The notes under the pieces are model-generated. The model searched no databases, was not told where the DNA came from, and worked only from the letters and a program-made list of their open reading frames with translations. Made by a program: the position numbers and the translations under genes. DNA of 64,000 nt from Rubritepida flocculans DSM 14296 (GTDB lineage: Bacteria; Pseudomonadota; Alphaproteobacteria; Acetobacterales; Acetobacteraceae), in contig NZ_AUDH01000001.1 of assembly GCF_000425365.1 (NCBI RefSeq), forward strand, positions 186,001 to 250,000, written 5' to 3'. Numbering within the stretch: position 1 is the first letter of the stretch; every line of letters starts with the position of its first letter. Positions 27,033-36,314 of the stretch are shown piece after piece.

Positions 27033-27869
27033 ATGGGCGTGAAGGACATCCTGGTGCATCTCGACGGCGCCGCGCCGGGGCCGCGGCTCGCGCTCGCGGC
27101 CGATCTGGCGCAGCGGCTCGGCGCACATCTGGCCGGGCTTTTCGTGGTGGACGTGCCGCTGCCCGTCATCGCGGCCGCGGATGGCGGCGGGGGGCTCGCC
27201 CTCGCCTCCCTGCTCGAGGAGCTTCGCGCGGAGGAGCTGGCGAAGGCCGCGCGCGGGCGCGAGGCCTTCGAGGCGGCGCTGGGCCCTCTCGGCCTCGCCG
27301 GGGAATGGCGGCAGGAGGAGGGCGCGGCCCTCGGCATCCTGCCCCGCCACGCCCGCCACGCCGATCTTCTGGTGATGGGCCAGCCCCACCCCGGGGAGGC
27401 GGCGGCGATGGCGCTGCTGGAGGCGACCCTCTTCGCCAGCGGCCGGCCCCTTCTGCTCGTCCCCCATGCCGGCGCGCCCGCCCGCACGGGCCGCCGCGTG
27501 CTGATCGGCTGGAACGCCAGCCGCGAGGCCGCCCGCGCCCTGCACGACGCCCTGCCCCTGATGGCCGGCGCCGAGGCGGTGACCGTGCTCGTCGCCAACC
27601 CCGAGGACACGCCCGGCGCGCATGGCGAGCAGCCGGGCGCGGACATCGCGCGCCACCTGGCGCGGCACGGGCTGCCGGTGGCGGTGGAGGTGGTGACGAA
27701 TCGCGAGCTCGGCGCGGGCGAGCTGCTGCTGAACGCCGCCGCGGACCTCGGCGCGGATCTCCTGGTGATGGGCGGCTACGGCCATTCCCGCCTGCGCGAA
27801 TGGGTGCTGGGCGGCGCGACCCGCACCCTGCTGCGCGAGGCCACGCTGCCGGTGCTCATGTCCCATTGA
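27033..27869 (+). CDS. universal stress protein, two UspA domains
   Basis: A 278-residue tandem Usp protein. The N-terminal domain (MGVKDILVHLDGA ... LVMGQPHPGEAAAM) is divergent; the C-terminal domain (RVLIGWNASREAARAL ... LVMGGYGHSRLREWVLGGATRTLL) keeps the ATP-binding G-x2-G-x9-G-[ST] type motif. Such tandem Usp proteins are cytosolic and often induced by low oxygen, nitric oxide or stationary phase, consistent with the palindrome upstream. The start at 27033 gives the standard VKDILVH strand. Its stop codon is one end of a palindrome shared with folE. Confidence 0.9.
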   Translation: MGVKDILVHLDGAAPGPRLALAADLAQRLGAHLAGLFVVDVPLPVIAAADGGGGLALASLLEELRAEELAKAARGREAFEAALGPLGLAGEWRQEEGAALGILPRHARHADLLVMGQPHPGEAAAMALLEATLFASGRPLLLVPHAGAPARTGRRVLIGWNASREAARALHDALPLMAGAEAVTVLVANPEDTPGAHGEQPGADIARHLARHGLPVAVEVVTNRELGAGELLLNAAADLGADLLVMGGYGHSRLREWVLGGATRTLLREATLPVLMSH

Positions 27870-27893
27870 TACGGCCGGCGGCCGCCCGGATCA
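27867..27893. terminator. palindrome bounded by two opposing stop codons (usp / folE)
   Basis: The 27 bases begin with the TGA of the stress-protein gene and end with the reverse TGA of folE. They form an inverted repeat (TGATACGGCCGGC versus TGATCCGGGCGGC, 11 of 13). It probably serves as a bidirectional terminator. The left arm also matches the TGATACGG start of the intergenic repeats. Confidence 0.55.
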
Positions 27894-28532
27894 GCCCTCC
27901 AGCACCCCGCGCGAGCCGCCGATCATCGCCAGGAACTCGCGCCGGGTGGCGTCATTGGTCCGGAAGGCCCCCAGCATGCGCGAGGTGACCATGGACACGC
28001 CCGGCTTGTGGATGCCGCGCGTGGTCATGCACTGGTGCGCCGCCTCGATCACCACCGCGACGCCCTTGGGCTTGAGCACGCTCTCGATGGTGTTGGCGAT
28101 CTGCGCCGTCAGCTTCTCCTGGATCTGCAGCCGCTTCGCATAGGCCTCGACGACGCGCGCGAGCTTGGAGATGCCCACCACGCGCCCGTTGGGCAGATAG
28201 GCGACATGGGCGCGGCCGATGATGGGCACCATGTGGTGCTCGCAATGGCTCTCCAGCCGGATGTCGCGCAGCACCACCATCTCGTCGTAGCCGTCCGTCT
28301 CCTCGAAGGAGCGGGCGAGCATCTCGACCGGGTCCGTCGCGTAGCCGGCGAAGAACTCCTCATAGGCGCGCACCACCCGGGCGGGCGTGTCCGCCAGCCC
28401 CTCGCGGTCCGGGTCGTCGCCGGCCCAGAGCAGCAGGGTGCGGACGGCGGCCTCGGCCTCCTCGCGGGTCGGGCGCGGCAGGGCGCTGGCCGTCGGCTCC
28501 GCGGGCTGGGTCTTGGGCACCTGGATGTTCAT
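27891..28532 (-). CDS. folE: GTP cyclohydrolase I
   Basis: A 213-residue FolE catalysing GTP to dihydroneopterin triphosphate, the first step of folate/pterin synthesis. The zinc ligands are Cys and His in SHCEHHMVP and Cys in [10 protein letters not shown]. The substrate-site residues in [21 protein letters not shown] and [12 protein letters not shown]-like sequence (here [12 protein letters not shown]) are intact. ATG at 28532 gives a short proline-rich leader before the fold. It is a single gene convergent with the stress-protein gene. Confidence 0.96.
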   Translation of the reverse strand: MNIQVPKTQPAEPTASALPRPTREEAEAAVRTLLLWAGDDPDREGLADTPARVVRAYEEFFAGYATDPVEMLARSFEETDGYDEMVVLRDIRLESHCEHHMVPIIGRAHVAYLPNGRVVGISKLARVVEAYAKRLQIQEKLTAQIANTIESVLKPKGVAVVIEAAHQCMTTRGIHKPGVSMVTSRMLGAFRTNDATRREFLAMIGGSRGVLEG

Positions 28533-28655
28533 GACGCGGTGGGTTCCTCGGTTCGGGCGCGCCCCCCTGGCGGGGCGCGCCGTCAATGGCGAGTCGGCAG
28601 ATGGGGCGATGTCGGGGGCGCGCAAGCGTGCCCCGCGAGAATCCCCTCCCGCGCG

Positions 28656-30197
28656 TCAAATCACCAGCTCGATCAGGAAGGGCGCGGGGCGGGCGAAGCT
28701 CTGGGTCATCAGGTCGCCCACCTCCTCGAGCGTGGTGGCCGTCGCGGCCTCCACCCCCAGGGCGCGGGCGAGCTGCGCCCAGCCGATGTCGGGGTTGCCC
28801 AGATCCATCATGTCGAGCGCCGTCCGCCCCGGGTTGGCCCCCACATTGCGGTATTCGCCCAGCAGGATCTGGTATTTCCGGTTGGAGAGAATGAGGGTGG
28901 TGACCGGCAGCCGCTCGCGCGCCTGGGTCCAGAGCGCCTGCACCGTGTACATGGCGCTGCCATCGGCCTGCAGGTTCAGCACGCGCCGCCCGCCGCCGCC
29001 GATGGCCGCGCCCGTGGCCAGCGGCAGGCCGCAGCCGATGGCGCCGCCCGTGATCTGCAGCCAGTCATGCGGGGGCGTGGCGTGGGTGGCGGGGAAGAAG
29101 CCGCGGCCGTAGCTCACGGATTCGTCCACCACGATGCACTCCTCCGGCATCAGCGCGCCGACCAGCCGCGCCAGCCCCTCGGGCGAGGGCGCGCCGCGCG
29201 GCGCCTCGGGGCGCGGGCCGGCGTCGGGCATCGCCGCCTTCGGCGCGCCCAGCTCCTCGGCCAGGGCGCGCAGTGCGGCCTCGGCGTCCTGCTCGGGGCG
29301 CGTCAGCACCGTCACGCTCGCGTGCTCCGGGTAGTGCTTGGAGGGCATGTTCGGATAGGCGAAGAAGCCGATGGGCGCCTTGGCGCCGACGAGGATGAGG
29401 TGCTCCACCTCCTTCAGCCGCTCGATCGCCACATCGGCCGGATAGGGCACGCGCTCGAGCTGCAGCCGGCCGCGGCCGCGCTGGAAGCGGCTGTTGGAGG
29501 TCTCGGCCAGCAGCTTCGCCCCGGTGTGGGCCGCGATGCGGTTCGCCTCGATCTGCGCGCCTTCGGTCAGCGCCATGGCCCCGCCCAGCAGCACCAGCAC
29601 GTTCTTCTTCTCGCGGAGCACGCGCGCGCAGGCGCGGATGGCGTGCATCTCCGCCTGGGGGGTGGCGGGCACGGGCAGCGGCTCGGCCACCACCCCGCCC
29701 TCGTCCCAGCAGGTGTCGGAGGGGAGGACGAGGGTCGCGATCTGCCCCGGCGCGGTGCGCGCGGCCTGCACCGCCACCGCCGCATCCGCCCCCACCTCCC
29801 GCGCGCGCGCCGAGGTGCGGACCCAGTGCGAGACGCCGCGCGCCCAGCCCTCCGTGTCGGCCGTCAGCGGCGCGTCATAGGGGCGGTGATAGGTGGCCTG
29901 GTCGCCCACGCAGTTCACGATGCCCGAACGCGCGCGCCGGGCGTTGTGCAGGTTGGCCAGGCCGTTGGCGAGGCCCGGGCCGCAATGCAGCAGCGTCACC
30001 GCGGGCTTGCGCGTCATGCGCCAGTAGCCGTCGGCGCAGCCGGTCACCACATTCTCCTGCAGGCCCAGCACGCAGCGCATGCCGGGAATCCGGTCCAGCG
30101 CGGCGACGAAATGCATCTCGCTGGTGCCGGGGTTGGAGAAGCACACCTCCACCCCGCTCTTGAGAAGGGTGTGGACCAGGCTTTCGGCGCCGTTCAC
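28656..30197 (-). CDS. thiamine-diphosphate-dependent enzyme (acetolactate synthase/benzoylformate decarboxylase-like)
   Basis: A 513-residue three-domain ThDP enzyme. The N-terminal Pyr domain has the activating Glu in VLGLQENVVTGCADGY. The central domain is NVLVLLGGAMAL. The C-terminal PP domain has ITGGAIGCGLPLATGAAIG and the ThDP motif ADGSAMYTVQALWTQARERLPVTTLILSN (GDG...N variant, ADG here). It is shorter than true acetolactate synthases (about 570) and lacks a small-subunit gene nearby, so it is more likely a 2-oxo acid decarboxylase or related lyase. It diverges from a small membrane protein across 77 bp. Confidence 0.82.
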   Translation of the reverse strand: MNGAESLVHTLLKSGVEVCFSNPGTSEMHFVAALDRIPGMRCVLGLQENVVTGCADGYWRMTRKPAVTLLHCGPGLANGLANLHNARRARSGIVNCVGDQATYHRPYDAPLTADTEGWARGVSHWVRTSARAREVGADAAVAVQAARTAPGQIATLVLPSDTCWDEGGVVAEPLPVPATPQAEMHAIRACARVLREKKNVLVLLGGAMALTEGAQIEANRIAAHTGAKLLAETSNSRFQRGRGRLQLERVPYPADVAIERLKEVEHLILVGAKAPIGFFAYPNMPSKHYPEHASVTVLTRPEQDAEAALRALAEELGAPKAAMPDAGPRPEAPRGAPSPEGLARLVGALMPEECIVVDESVSYGRGFFPATHATPPHDWLQITGGAIGCGLPLATGAAIGGGGRRVLNLQADGSAMYTVQALWTQARERLPVTTLILSNRKYQILLGEYRNVGANPGRTALDMMDLGNPDIGWAQLARALGVEAATATTLEEVGDLMTQSFARPAPFLIELVI

Positions 30198-30274
30198 GGG
30201 ATCGTCCCTCGCATGTCTTTACGCGGGCGGGAGCCTGGGCCGAAGATCGCGCCCCGGCAAGACAGGGGCGGGCG

Positions 30275-30763
30275 ATGCGTCATCCTCTCGTTAAGGTGGG
30301 CGTGCTCGGCTTCGCCTGCGGGGCGCTGGCCTTCGCCGCCTTCCACCAGGGCACGCAGCATGTGCTGCACAACTACGCGCAGAACTGGCCCGCCCTGGCC
30401 GGGGCGCTCGGCCCCATGCCGGGCCCAGGCTGGAACCTCGCGCCGGTCGCCGCGCCGGCGCTCGCCGGGTTCGGCATCCCCGTGCTGGCGGCGCAGCTCC
30501 TCTGGGGCGGCGCCTGGGGCGTGCTCATCGCGGCGCTGATCCGCTGGGCGCATCTGCCCGATCTGCTGACCGGCGCGCTGGCGGGCGGGCTGGGCGCCAC
30601 CCTCGCCGTCAGCCTCGGCCCCCTCGCGCCCGAGGGGCTGGAGCCGGCGCTGGACGCACACAGCCTGCTGCGCTGCCTGGTGCTGAACGGCGGTTTCGGC
30701 TTCGGCGCGGCGCTCTTGATGCGCCCCTTCGGCATCCAGCGCCCCGTCCGCCGCGGGCATTGA
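30275..30763 (+). CDS. hypothetical membrane protein
   Basis: A 162-residue protein with about four hydrophobic segments (VGVLGFACGALAFAAF; IPVLAAQLLWGGAWGVLIAALI; LTGALAGGLGATLAVSLG; LVLNGGFGFGAALLM). A short soluble stretch after the first helix is aromatic (HNYAQNWPALAG). No family is recognised. A purine-rich site (GACAGGGGCGGGCG) precedes the ATG. It lies 31 bp before fdhD and could share its transcript, but nothing ties it to formate dehydrogenase. Confidence 0.65.
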   Translation: MRHPLVKVGVLGFACGALAFAAFHQGTQHVLHNYAQNWPALAGALGPMPGPGWNLAPVAAPALAGFGIPVLAAQLLWGGAWGVLIAALIRWAHLPDLLTGALAGGLGATLAVSLGPLAPEGLEPALDAHSLLRCLVLNGGFGFGAALLMRPFGIQRPVRRGH

Positions 30764-30794
30764 GCGGCCGCGCCGCGCGCGCCATATCGCGCGC

Positions 30795-31688
30795 ATGGAC
30801 CTGACCGAGCTGCGCGTCGCCCCCGACCCCGCCGACCCGCGCCTGACGCGGCGGGTCGCCGGCCTCGACGAGGCCGGCCGCCCCGTCGAGACCAGCGTGA
30901 CGATGGAGCGCCCGCTGACGCTCTACCTGAACGGGCAGGAGATCGTGACGATGATGACGATCCTCGACCGGCCCGAGGATCTCGCCGTCGGCTATCTGCT
31001 CAACCAGGGCATGCTGCGCGCCGAGGACCGCCTGACCGCGGTGGACTACGACGAGGATCTCGGCGTCGTCGTCGTCCGCACGGAGGCGCGCACGGATTTC
31101 GAGGAGAAGCTGCGCAAGAAGACGCTGACCAGCGGCTGCGCCCAGGGCACCGCCTTCGGCGACCTGATGGAGGGCTTCGCGCAGGTGCGGCTGGACCCCG
31201 AGGCGCGGCTGCGCACCAGCGACCTCTACCGGCTGCTGCACCGGATCAACACCATCCCCTCGCTCTACCTCGAGGCGGGGGCGATCCATGGCTGCGCCCT
31301 GTGCCGCGCCGACCAGCCCATCGTTTACATGGAGGATGTCGGCCGCCACAACGCGGTGGACAAGATCGCGGGCTGGATGTTCCGCGAGGGCGTCTCCGGC
31401 GCGGACAAGCTGTTCTACACCACCGGGCGCCTCACCTCCGAGATGGTGATCAAGACGGTGCGGATGGGCATTCCCATCCTGCTCTCGCGCTCGGGCTTCA
31501 CCGCCTGGGGGGTGGATCTGGCGCGCGAGGCGAACCTGACGCTGATCGGCCGCGCCAAGGGCAAGCGCTTCACCGTGCTGGCCGGCGAATCCCGCCTGAT
31601 CTTCGACGCCGACACCCGCTATGTGCCGGAGGAGAGCGCTAAGCACTGGCGCAAGAACAGCGCCGAGGCGCTGGACGCCGGCGCATGA
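30795..31688 (+). CDS. fdhD: formate dehydrogenase accessory sulfurtransferase FdhD
   Basis: A 297-residue FdhD, which carries sulfur from IscS to the molybdenum cofactor of formate dehydrogenase. The essential CxxC motif appears in [11 protein letters not shown], followed by [17 protein letters not shown], the most conserved stretch of the family. The N terminus has [14 protein letters not shown] and the bis-Mo cofactor-binding region [24 protein letters not shown]. It overlaps mobA by 4 bp (ATGA), so the two cofactor-maturation proteins are made together. The formate dehydrogenase itself is not in the window. Confidence 0.95.
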   Translation: MDLTELRVAPDPADPRLTRRVAGLDEAGRPVETSVTMERPLTLYLNGQEIVTMMTILDRPEDLAVGYLLNQGMLRAEDRLTAVDYDEDLGVVVVRTEARTDFEEKLRKKTLTSGCAQGTAFGDLMEGFAQVRLDPEARLRTSDLYRLLHRINTIPSLYLEAGAIHGCALCRADQPIVYMEDVGRHNAVDKIAGWMFREGVSGADKLFYTTGRLTSEMVIKTVRMGIPILLSRSGFTAWGVDLAREANLTLIGRAKGKRFTVLAGESRLIFDADTRYVPEESAKHWRKNSAEALDAGA

Positions 31689-32293
31689 GGGATCTCACCC
31701 AGGGCGTGGTGCTGGCCGGCGGCCTGGCGCGCCGCATGGGCGGGGGCGACAAGCCGCTGCGCCTTCTGGGCGGGCGGCCGATGCTCGATCACGTGCTCGC
31801 GCGGCTCGCGCCGCAGGTGGCCGCCGTGGCGCTCAACGCCAATGGCGAGGCGGCGCGCTTCGCCGCCTATGGGCTGCCCGTCTGGCCCGACACGCTGCCC
31901 GGCCACCCGGGGCCGCTGGCGGGCATCCTCGCGGCCATGGAGGCCTCGCCCCTGCCCTGGGTGGTGACGGTGCCGGGCGATTCCCCCTTCCTGCCGCGCG
32001 ACCTCGTGGCGCGGCTGCACGCGGCGCGCGAGGCGGCGCGCACGCCGCTGGCCTGCGCCGCCTCGGGCGGCTTCGCCCACCCGCCCATCGCGCTCTGGCC
32101 CACCGCGCTGGCGGCCGACCTGCGCGCGGCCATCGCCGCCGGCGAGCGCAAGATCGACCGCTGGACGGCCCGGCACGGCGTGGCCCTGGCGGAATGGCCC
32201 ACCGCGCCGCATGATCCCTTCTTCAACGCCAACACGCCCGAGGAACTGGCCGAGGCCGAGGCGATCTTGCGCGCGGACGCCATTTGGCCGTAA
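31685..32293 (+). CDS. mobA: molybdenum cofactor guanylyltransferase MobA
   Basis: A 202-residue MobA, which adds GMP to molybdopterin to form the guanine dinucleotide cofactor needed by formate dehydrogenase. The nucleotide motif is [26 protein letters not shown] (GGxxxRMGxxK), with the catalytic metal Asp in [10 protein letters not shown] and the substrate motif [13 protein letters not shown] near the C terminus. It is the second gene of the fdhD-mobA pair. Length is normal. Confidence 0.94.
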   Translation: MRDLTQGVVLAGGLARRMGGGDKPLRLLGGRPMLDHVLARLAPQVAAVALNANGEAARFAAYGLPVWPDTLPGHPGPLAGILAAMEASPLPWVVTVPGDSPFLPRDLVARLHAAREAARTPLACAASGGFAHPPIALWPTALAADLRAAIAAGERKIDRWTARHGVALAEWPTAPHDPFFNANTPEELAEAEAILRADAIWP

Positions 32294-32338
32294 CCCTCCG
32301 CCCAGGGTTGGGTCAGTCAAGGCCAAAGGGAGGCCCGC

Positions 32339-32464
32339 ATGAAGGCCATCATCACCGGGATCATCGCCGCCGCCGCCGTCGCCGCCGCCGCCGCCTTCGT
32401 CCTGGACACGCGCGTGCAGCAGACGGCCGACCAGCGCTTCCAGACCGCGGGCGTGCGGCTCTGA
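32339..32464 (+). CDS. small single-helix protein (41 residues)
   Basis: The frame MKAIITGIIAAAAVAAAAAF, then VLDTRVQQTADQRFQTAGVRL, starts at 32339 behind an AAAGGGAGG ribosome site and ends at 32464. It has one Ala/Ile hydrophobic helix and a short polar tail, so it should be membrane-anchored or exported. The good ribosome site, the fitting amino-acid pattern and the position in the gap after mobA support a real gene. Function is unknown; the tail reaching the periplasm is inferred. Confidence 0.6.
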   Translation: MKAIITGIIAAAAVAAAAAFVLDTRVQQTADQRFQTAGVRL

Positions 32465-32482
32465 TCTCCGGCCGGCGCGGGC

Positions 32483-34609
32483 TCATCCCGCGCCGGGCGC
32501 GATCTCCAGCCAGCCCTCCGCGCGCATCCGCGCCTCATCTCCGGGCAGCAGCAGCACGGTCGTCGTCGCGCTCTCCACGATGGCCGGGCCGGTGAGCGTC
32601 TGCCCCGCGGCCAGGGCCTCGAAGGCGAACACGGGCAGGCCGCGCTCGCCCTCCTCCAGCCGGCACAGCCGCTCGCCCAGCGGCGAGGCGGGCAGCCCCG
32701 CCCCCGCGGCGCGGCGCGGCATGGGCGGCAACACCCCGCGCGCGGCCGCCCGCGCCGTGACCAGCACCACCTCTTCGCCCGGCAGGTCATAGGTGAACAG
32801 GGCGCGGTGCCGCGCATGGAAGGCGGCGCGCAGCCCCTCGCGCGTGGCGGGCACGCCGTCCAGCGGCACGCTCACCTCGAACACCTGCTCGCCATAGCGC
32901 ATGTCGGCGGCGCGGCTCAGCGCGATCTCCCCGCCATGCCAGGCGGCCACGCGGGCGCGCGCCTCCTCCTCCAGCCCGGCGAAGAGCGCGGCCAGGGCGG
33001 CGTCCTCCGGCAGGGCTTCCGCGCCGAGCACGCTGCGCGCCGTCTCGAAGCGCAGCTCCGTCTGCAGCATGCCCCAGGCCGAGAGCCCGGCGGCGAAGAG
33101 CGGCACCGCCACCCGCGCCATGCCGAGATCCCGCGCCACGGCGCTGGCGTGCAGCCCCGCCGCGCCGCCGAAGGCGAGCAGCGTGGCCCCGCGCGGGTCC
33201 ACCCCGCGCCGCACCGTCGCCACCCGCACCCCATCGGCCATGCGCGCGTTCACCAGGCGATGGATGCCGAGCGCCGCCGCCTCGGCGGAAAGCCCGAGCT
33301 GCGCCGCCAGCCGCCCCACCGCGGCCCGGGCCGCCGCCTCGTCGAGCCGCTGCGCCCCGCCGAGGAAGGAGGCGGGGTCGAGATAGCCGAGGACGAGATT
33401 CGCGTCCGTCACCGTGGGCTCCGTGCCGCCGCGCCCGTAGCAGGCGGGGCCCGGCCGCGCCCCCGCCGAGCGCGGGCCGACCTGCAGCGTGCCCCCGGCG
33501 CCCAGATGCGCGATGGAGCCGCCCCCCGCGCCCAGCGTGATGATGTCGAGGCTGTCCAGCGCGATGCGCTCGCCCCCCACCTCGCGCCCGCGCCCCAGCG
33601 CCGCCGCGCCATCGGTGACGAGGGCGATGTCGGTGGAGGTGCCGCCCATGTCGAAGGTGACGATGTGTTCGCCCCTCCGATTCAGACCTTCGCGCCCTTC
33701 GGCGCTGCGGTCATCGGACGGGGGCTGGCCCGTCCGATTCAGACCCTCCGCCGCCGCCGCGCCCAGCCCGCGCCGCGCCAGCGCCACTGCCGCCGCCACC
33801 CCGCCCGCGGGGCCCGAGAGCGCGGTGCCGGCCGCCAGCCGCGCCGCCTCGGCGATCGGCGTCACCCCGCCATGCGAGAGGATGACGAAGACCGGCGCGG
33901 CGCAGCCCGCCGCGCGCAGCCGCTCCTCCAGCCGCCCGAGGTAGCGGGCCACGGGCGGGCCCACATAGGCGTTCACCGCCGCCGTGGAGAAGCGCTCGTA
34001 CTCCTTGATCTGCGGCAGCACATCGGCCGAGCAGGTGACATAGGCGCCCGGCAGCGCGGCGCGCACGCGCGCGGCCGCCGCGTGCTCGTGGCGCGGATCG
34101 GCCCAGGAATGCAGGAAGCAGATCGCCACCGCCTCCACCTCGGCCGCGCGCAGCGCCGCGATGGCGGCGTCCAGGCTGGCGAGGTCGAGCGGGATTTCGA
34201 CGCGCCCGTCCGGGCGCAGCCGCTCGCGCACGGGAAGGCGCAGCCGGCGCGGGATCAGCGGCGGCGGCGCGGGCAGGCGCAGGTCGTAGCGCGCGGGCTT
34301 CAGCCCCTCGCGCATGGCGATCACGTCGCGGTGGCCCTCGGTGGTGAGCATCGCCGCGCGCGCGCCGCGCCGCTCCAGCAGCGCATTCGTCGCCACCGTC
34401 GTGCCGTGCACGATGCGCACGGTGGAGTCGAGCAGCTCCCCCAGCGTCAGGCGCAACGCCGCCGCGAGGTTGGCGAGGCCCTGCATCACGCCCAGGCTCT
34501 GGTCCTCGGGCGTGCTCGCGGCCTTGGCGAGGTGCTCGTTCCCCTCCTCGTCCACCCCCACCACGTCGGTGAAGGTGCCGCCCACATCCACACCGATCAC
34601 ATAGCGCAT
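32483..34609 (-). CDS. hydantoinase/oxoprolinase subunit A (HyuA-like)
   Basis: A 708-residue ATP-dependent hydantoinase/oxoprolinase A subunit. It shows GVDVGGTFTDVVGVDE near the N terminus, HGTTVATNALLERRGA, and the phosphate motif FDMGGTSTDIALV in the middle, an actin-like ATPase plan. It pairs with the B subunit encoded just upstream (TGATG overlap at 34609). Members open 5-oxoproline, hydantoins, acetone or acetophenone rings and groups at the cost of ATP. An unusual insert of about 25 residues with two GLNRxG units precedes the FDMGGTSTD motif (see 33672-33751). The substrate is not known. Confidence 0.87.
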   Translation of the reverse strand: MRYVIGVDVGGTFTDVVGVDEEGNEHLAKAASTPEDQSLGVMQGLANLAAALRLTLGELLDSTVRIVHGTTVATNALLERRGARAAMLTTEGHRDVIAMREGLKPARYDLRLPAPPPLIPRRLRLPVRERLRPDGRVEIPLDLASLDAAIAALRAAEVEAVAICFLHSWADPRHEHAAAARVRAALPGAYVTCSADVLPQIKEYERFSTAAVNAYVGPPVARYLGRLEERLRAAGCAAPVFVILSHGGVTPIAEAARLAAGTALSGPAGGVAAAVALARRGLGAAAAEGLNRTGQPPSDDRSAEGREGLNRRGEHIVTFDMGGTSTDIALVTDGAAALGRGREVGGERIALDSLDIITLGAGGGSIAHLGAGGTLQVGPRSAGARPGPACYGRGGTEPTVTDANLVLGYLDPASFLGGAQRLDEAAARAAVGRLAAQLGLSAEAAALGIHRLVNARMADGVRVATVRRGVDPRGATLLAFGGAAGLHASAVARDLGMARVAVPLFAAGLSAWGMLQTELRFETARSVLGAEALPEDAALAALFAGLEEEARARVAAWHGGEIALSRAADMRYGEQVFEVSVPLDGVPATREGLRAAFHARHRALFTYDLPGEEVVLVTARAAARGVLPPMPRRAAGAGLPASPLGERLCRLEEGERGLPVFAFEALAAGQTLTGPAIVESATTTVLLLPGDEARMRAEGWLEIAPGAG
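33672..33751. repeat. in-frame repeat insert within the hydantoinase A gene
   Basis: The 13-mer TCCGATTCAGACC occurs at 33676-33688 and again at 33733-33745, 57 bp (19 codons) apart. It encodes GLNRTG ... GLNRRG on the minus strand, with the linker QPPSDDRSAEGRE. Family members usually run straight from the GPAGG segment to the FDMGGTSTD motif with a shorter link. The insert keeps the frame and looks like a small repeat tolerated inside a loop. Confidence 0.55.
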
Positions 34610-36243
34610 CAGAGCAGCCCCTCCGCCTCGTCCTCCGCGATGCGCGCGGGGTCGCGCCGCGCGGGATCGCCCCATCCGCCGCCGCCGGCCGAGCGCACCT
34701 CGATCACCTCGCCCGGCTGGATGACCACGCCCGTCTCCTTGGTGCGCAGCACCCGCTCCGACCCGTCGGCCCGGCGCAGCGCGTAGCGGTGGGGCGGGCT
34801 GTCCTCGCCGCCGCAGATGCCCGCGCTGCCGTGGCGCGCGCCGTCGCCCGCGGTGTTGGCGCGCGCGGGCCCGTCGCTCTCCACCACCAGTTCGAGCCGC
34901 GCGCCGAAGCCCCCGCGGAACTCCCCGCGCCCGGCCGAGCCGGGCAGGAACTCGTGGTGGCGGAAATGCAGCGGGAAGCGCGCCTCGGCCATCTCCACGC
35001 TGCCGAATTTCAGCCCGCCCACGCTGTGCCATTCCCCCGCGCAGGACCATCCATCGCCGCGCGCATGGCCGCCGCCGCCCGGGCGCGCGTGGAACAGGTG
35101 CCAGACGAAGCGCCGCCCCGGCCGCCGCGCGTCGCGCCCCGTCAGCGCGATGCGGAAGCGCCGGCCCCAGCCGCCCATCGCGCGCCCGGGGCAGCAGTGC
35201 TGCATGGCCCGGATCACCGCCTCCACGATCTCGTTGCTGCAATGGCTGGTGCAGAGCGTCACCGCCGCGCCCTCGCGCGCCCAGACCACGCTGCCCTCGC
35301 GCGCGACGACCTTGAGCGCGCGGAAGGCGCCGTCGTTCTTCGCCACCTCCGGATCGAGCAGGTAGGCGAAGGCCATGCTCACCGCGCTGACCATGTTCGG
35401 ATAGGAGGAGTTGACGAAGCCCGCCACCTGGTCGTCGGAGTCCGAGAGGTCCACCGTCAGCGTGCCGCCCTCTTTGGTGCAGGTGGCGCGGATGGCGATG
35501 TCGGTGCGGCCATGCCCGTCATCGTCCAGGAAGGCCTCGCCCTTCCAGGTGCCATCCGGCCAGCCCTGCAGGATGCGCGCGGCATGAGCGTGGGAGAGGG
35601 CGAGAATCTCCTCCACCGCCTGCATCAGCGTCGCCGCGCCGTGCTGCGCGGCCAGGGCGGAGAGCCGCTCCGCCCCCAGCTTCGCCGCGCCCAGCATGGC
35701 CGCGAGGTCGCCCTCGAAATCCCGCCCGATGCGGGTGTTGAGTGCCAGCATCGCCACCAGATCGGGCCGCAGAGCGCCGTTCTCACCGAGCCGGATGGGC
35801 GGGATGCGCAGCCCCTCCTGCCAGATCTCGGTCGCGCCCGGGTTGTAGCCGCCATGGGTGGCGCCGCCGATGTCGCTCTGATGCGCGCGCACCACGGCGA
35901 AGAAGAGCGGCTCGCCCTCCGCGAAGACGGGCAGGACGAGGGTGAGATCGGGCAGGTGGGAGCCGCCATGCCAGGGATCGTTGAGCAGGAACACGTCGCC
36001 CGGGCGCATCTCGCCGGCGAAGGCCTCGCGCACCGCGCGCGCGGCGAAGGGCATGGCGCCGACATGCACGGGGATGTGGTCGGCCTGCGCCACGAGGCGG
36101 CCCGCCCCGTCCGTCACGGCGATGGAGAAGTCGCGCGAGGAGTTCAGAATCTGGCTGTAGGCGGTGCGCAGCAGCGCCTCGCCCATCTCCTCCACGATGG
36201 CCGAGAGTCGCGCCTCCAGCACCGCGAGCGTCACGGGGTCCAT
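34609..36243 (-). CDS. hydantoinase/oxoprolinase subunit B (HyuB-like)
   Basis: A 544-residue HyuB-type subunit. It begins MDPVTLAVLEARLSAIVEEMGEAL and has SSRDFSIAVTD, LLNDPWHGGSHLPD, and a glycine-rich metal-binding C-terminal half (GGGGHARGDGW, SAGGGGWGDP). It forms the catalytic complex with subunit A. ATG at 36243 is chosen over an upstream ATG at 36300 because GGAGGAGG lies 7 bases before it. No transporter is co-transcribed, and the divergent lactonase gene across 71 bp could act on a related ring product. Confidence 0.87.
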   Translation of the reverse strand: MDPVTLAVLEARLSAIVEEMGEALLRTAYSQILNSSRDFSIAVTDGAGRLVAQADHIPVHVGAMPFAARAVREAFAGEMRPGDVFLLNDPWHGGSHLPDLTLVLPVFAEGEPLFFAVVRAHQSDIGGATHGGYNPGATEIWQEGLRIPPIRLGENGALRPDLVAMLALNTRIGRDFEGDLAAMLGAAKLGAERLSALAAQHGAATLMQAVEEILALSHAHAARILQGWPDGTWKGEAFLDDDGHGRTDIAIRATCTKEGGTLTVDLSDSDDQVAGFVNSSYPNMVSAVSMAFAYLLDPEVAKNDGAFRALKVVAREGSVVWAREGAAVTLCTSHCSNEIVEAVIRAMQHCCPGRAMGGWGRRFRIALTGRDARRPGRRFVWHLFHARPGGGGHARGDGWSCAGEWHSVGGLKFGSVEMAEARFPLHFRHHEFLPGSAGRGEFRGGFGARLELVVESDGPARANTAGDGARHGSAGICGGEDSPPHRYALRRADGSERVLRTKETGVVIQPGEVIEVRSAGGGGWGDPARRDPARIAEDEAEGLL

Positions 36244-36314
36244 GCCTTGCCTCCTCCCTTGGCGGGGGGCGGGAGGGTGGCGCATCCTGACGCGCGCCAA
36301 AAGGGGAGGGCGGC

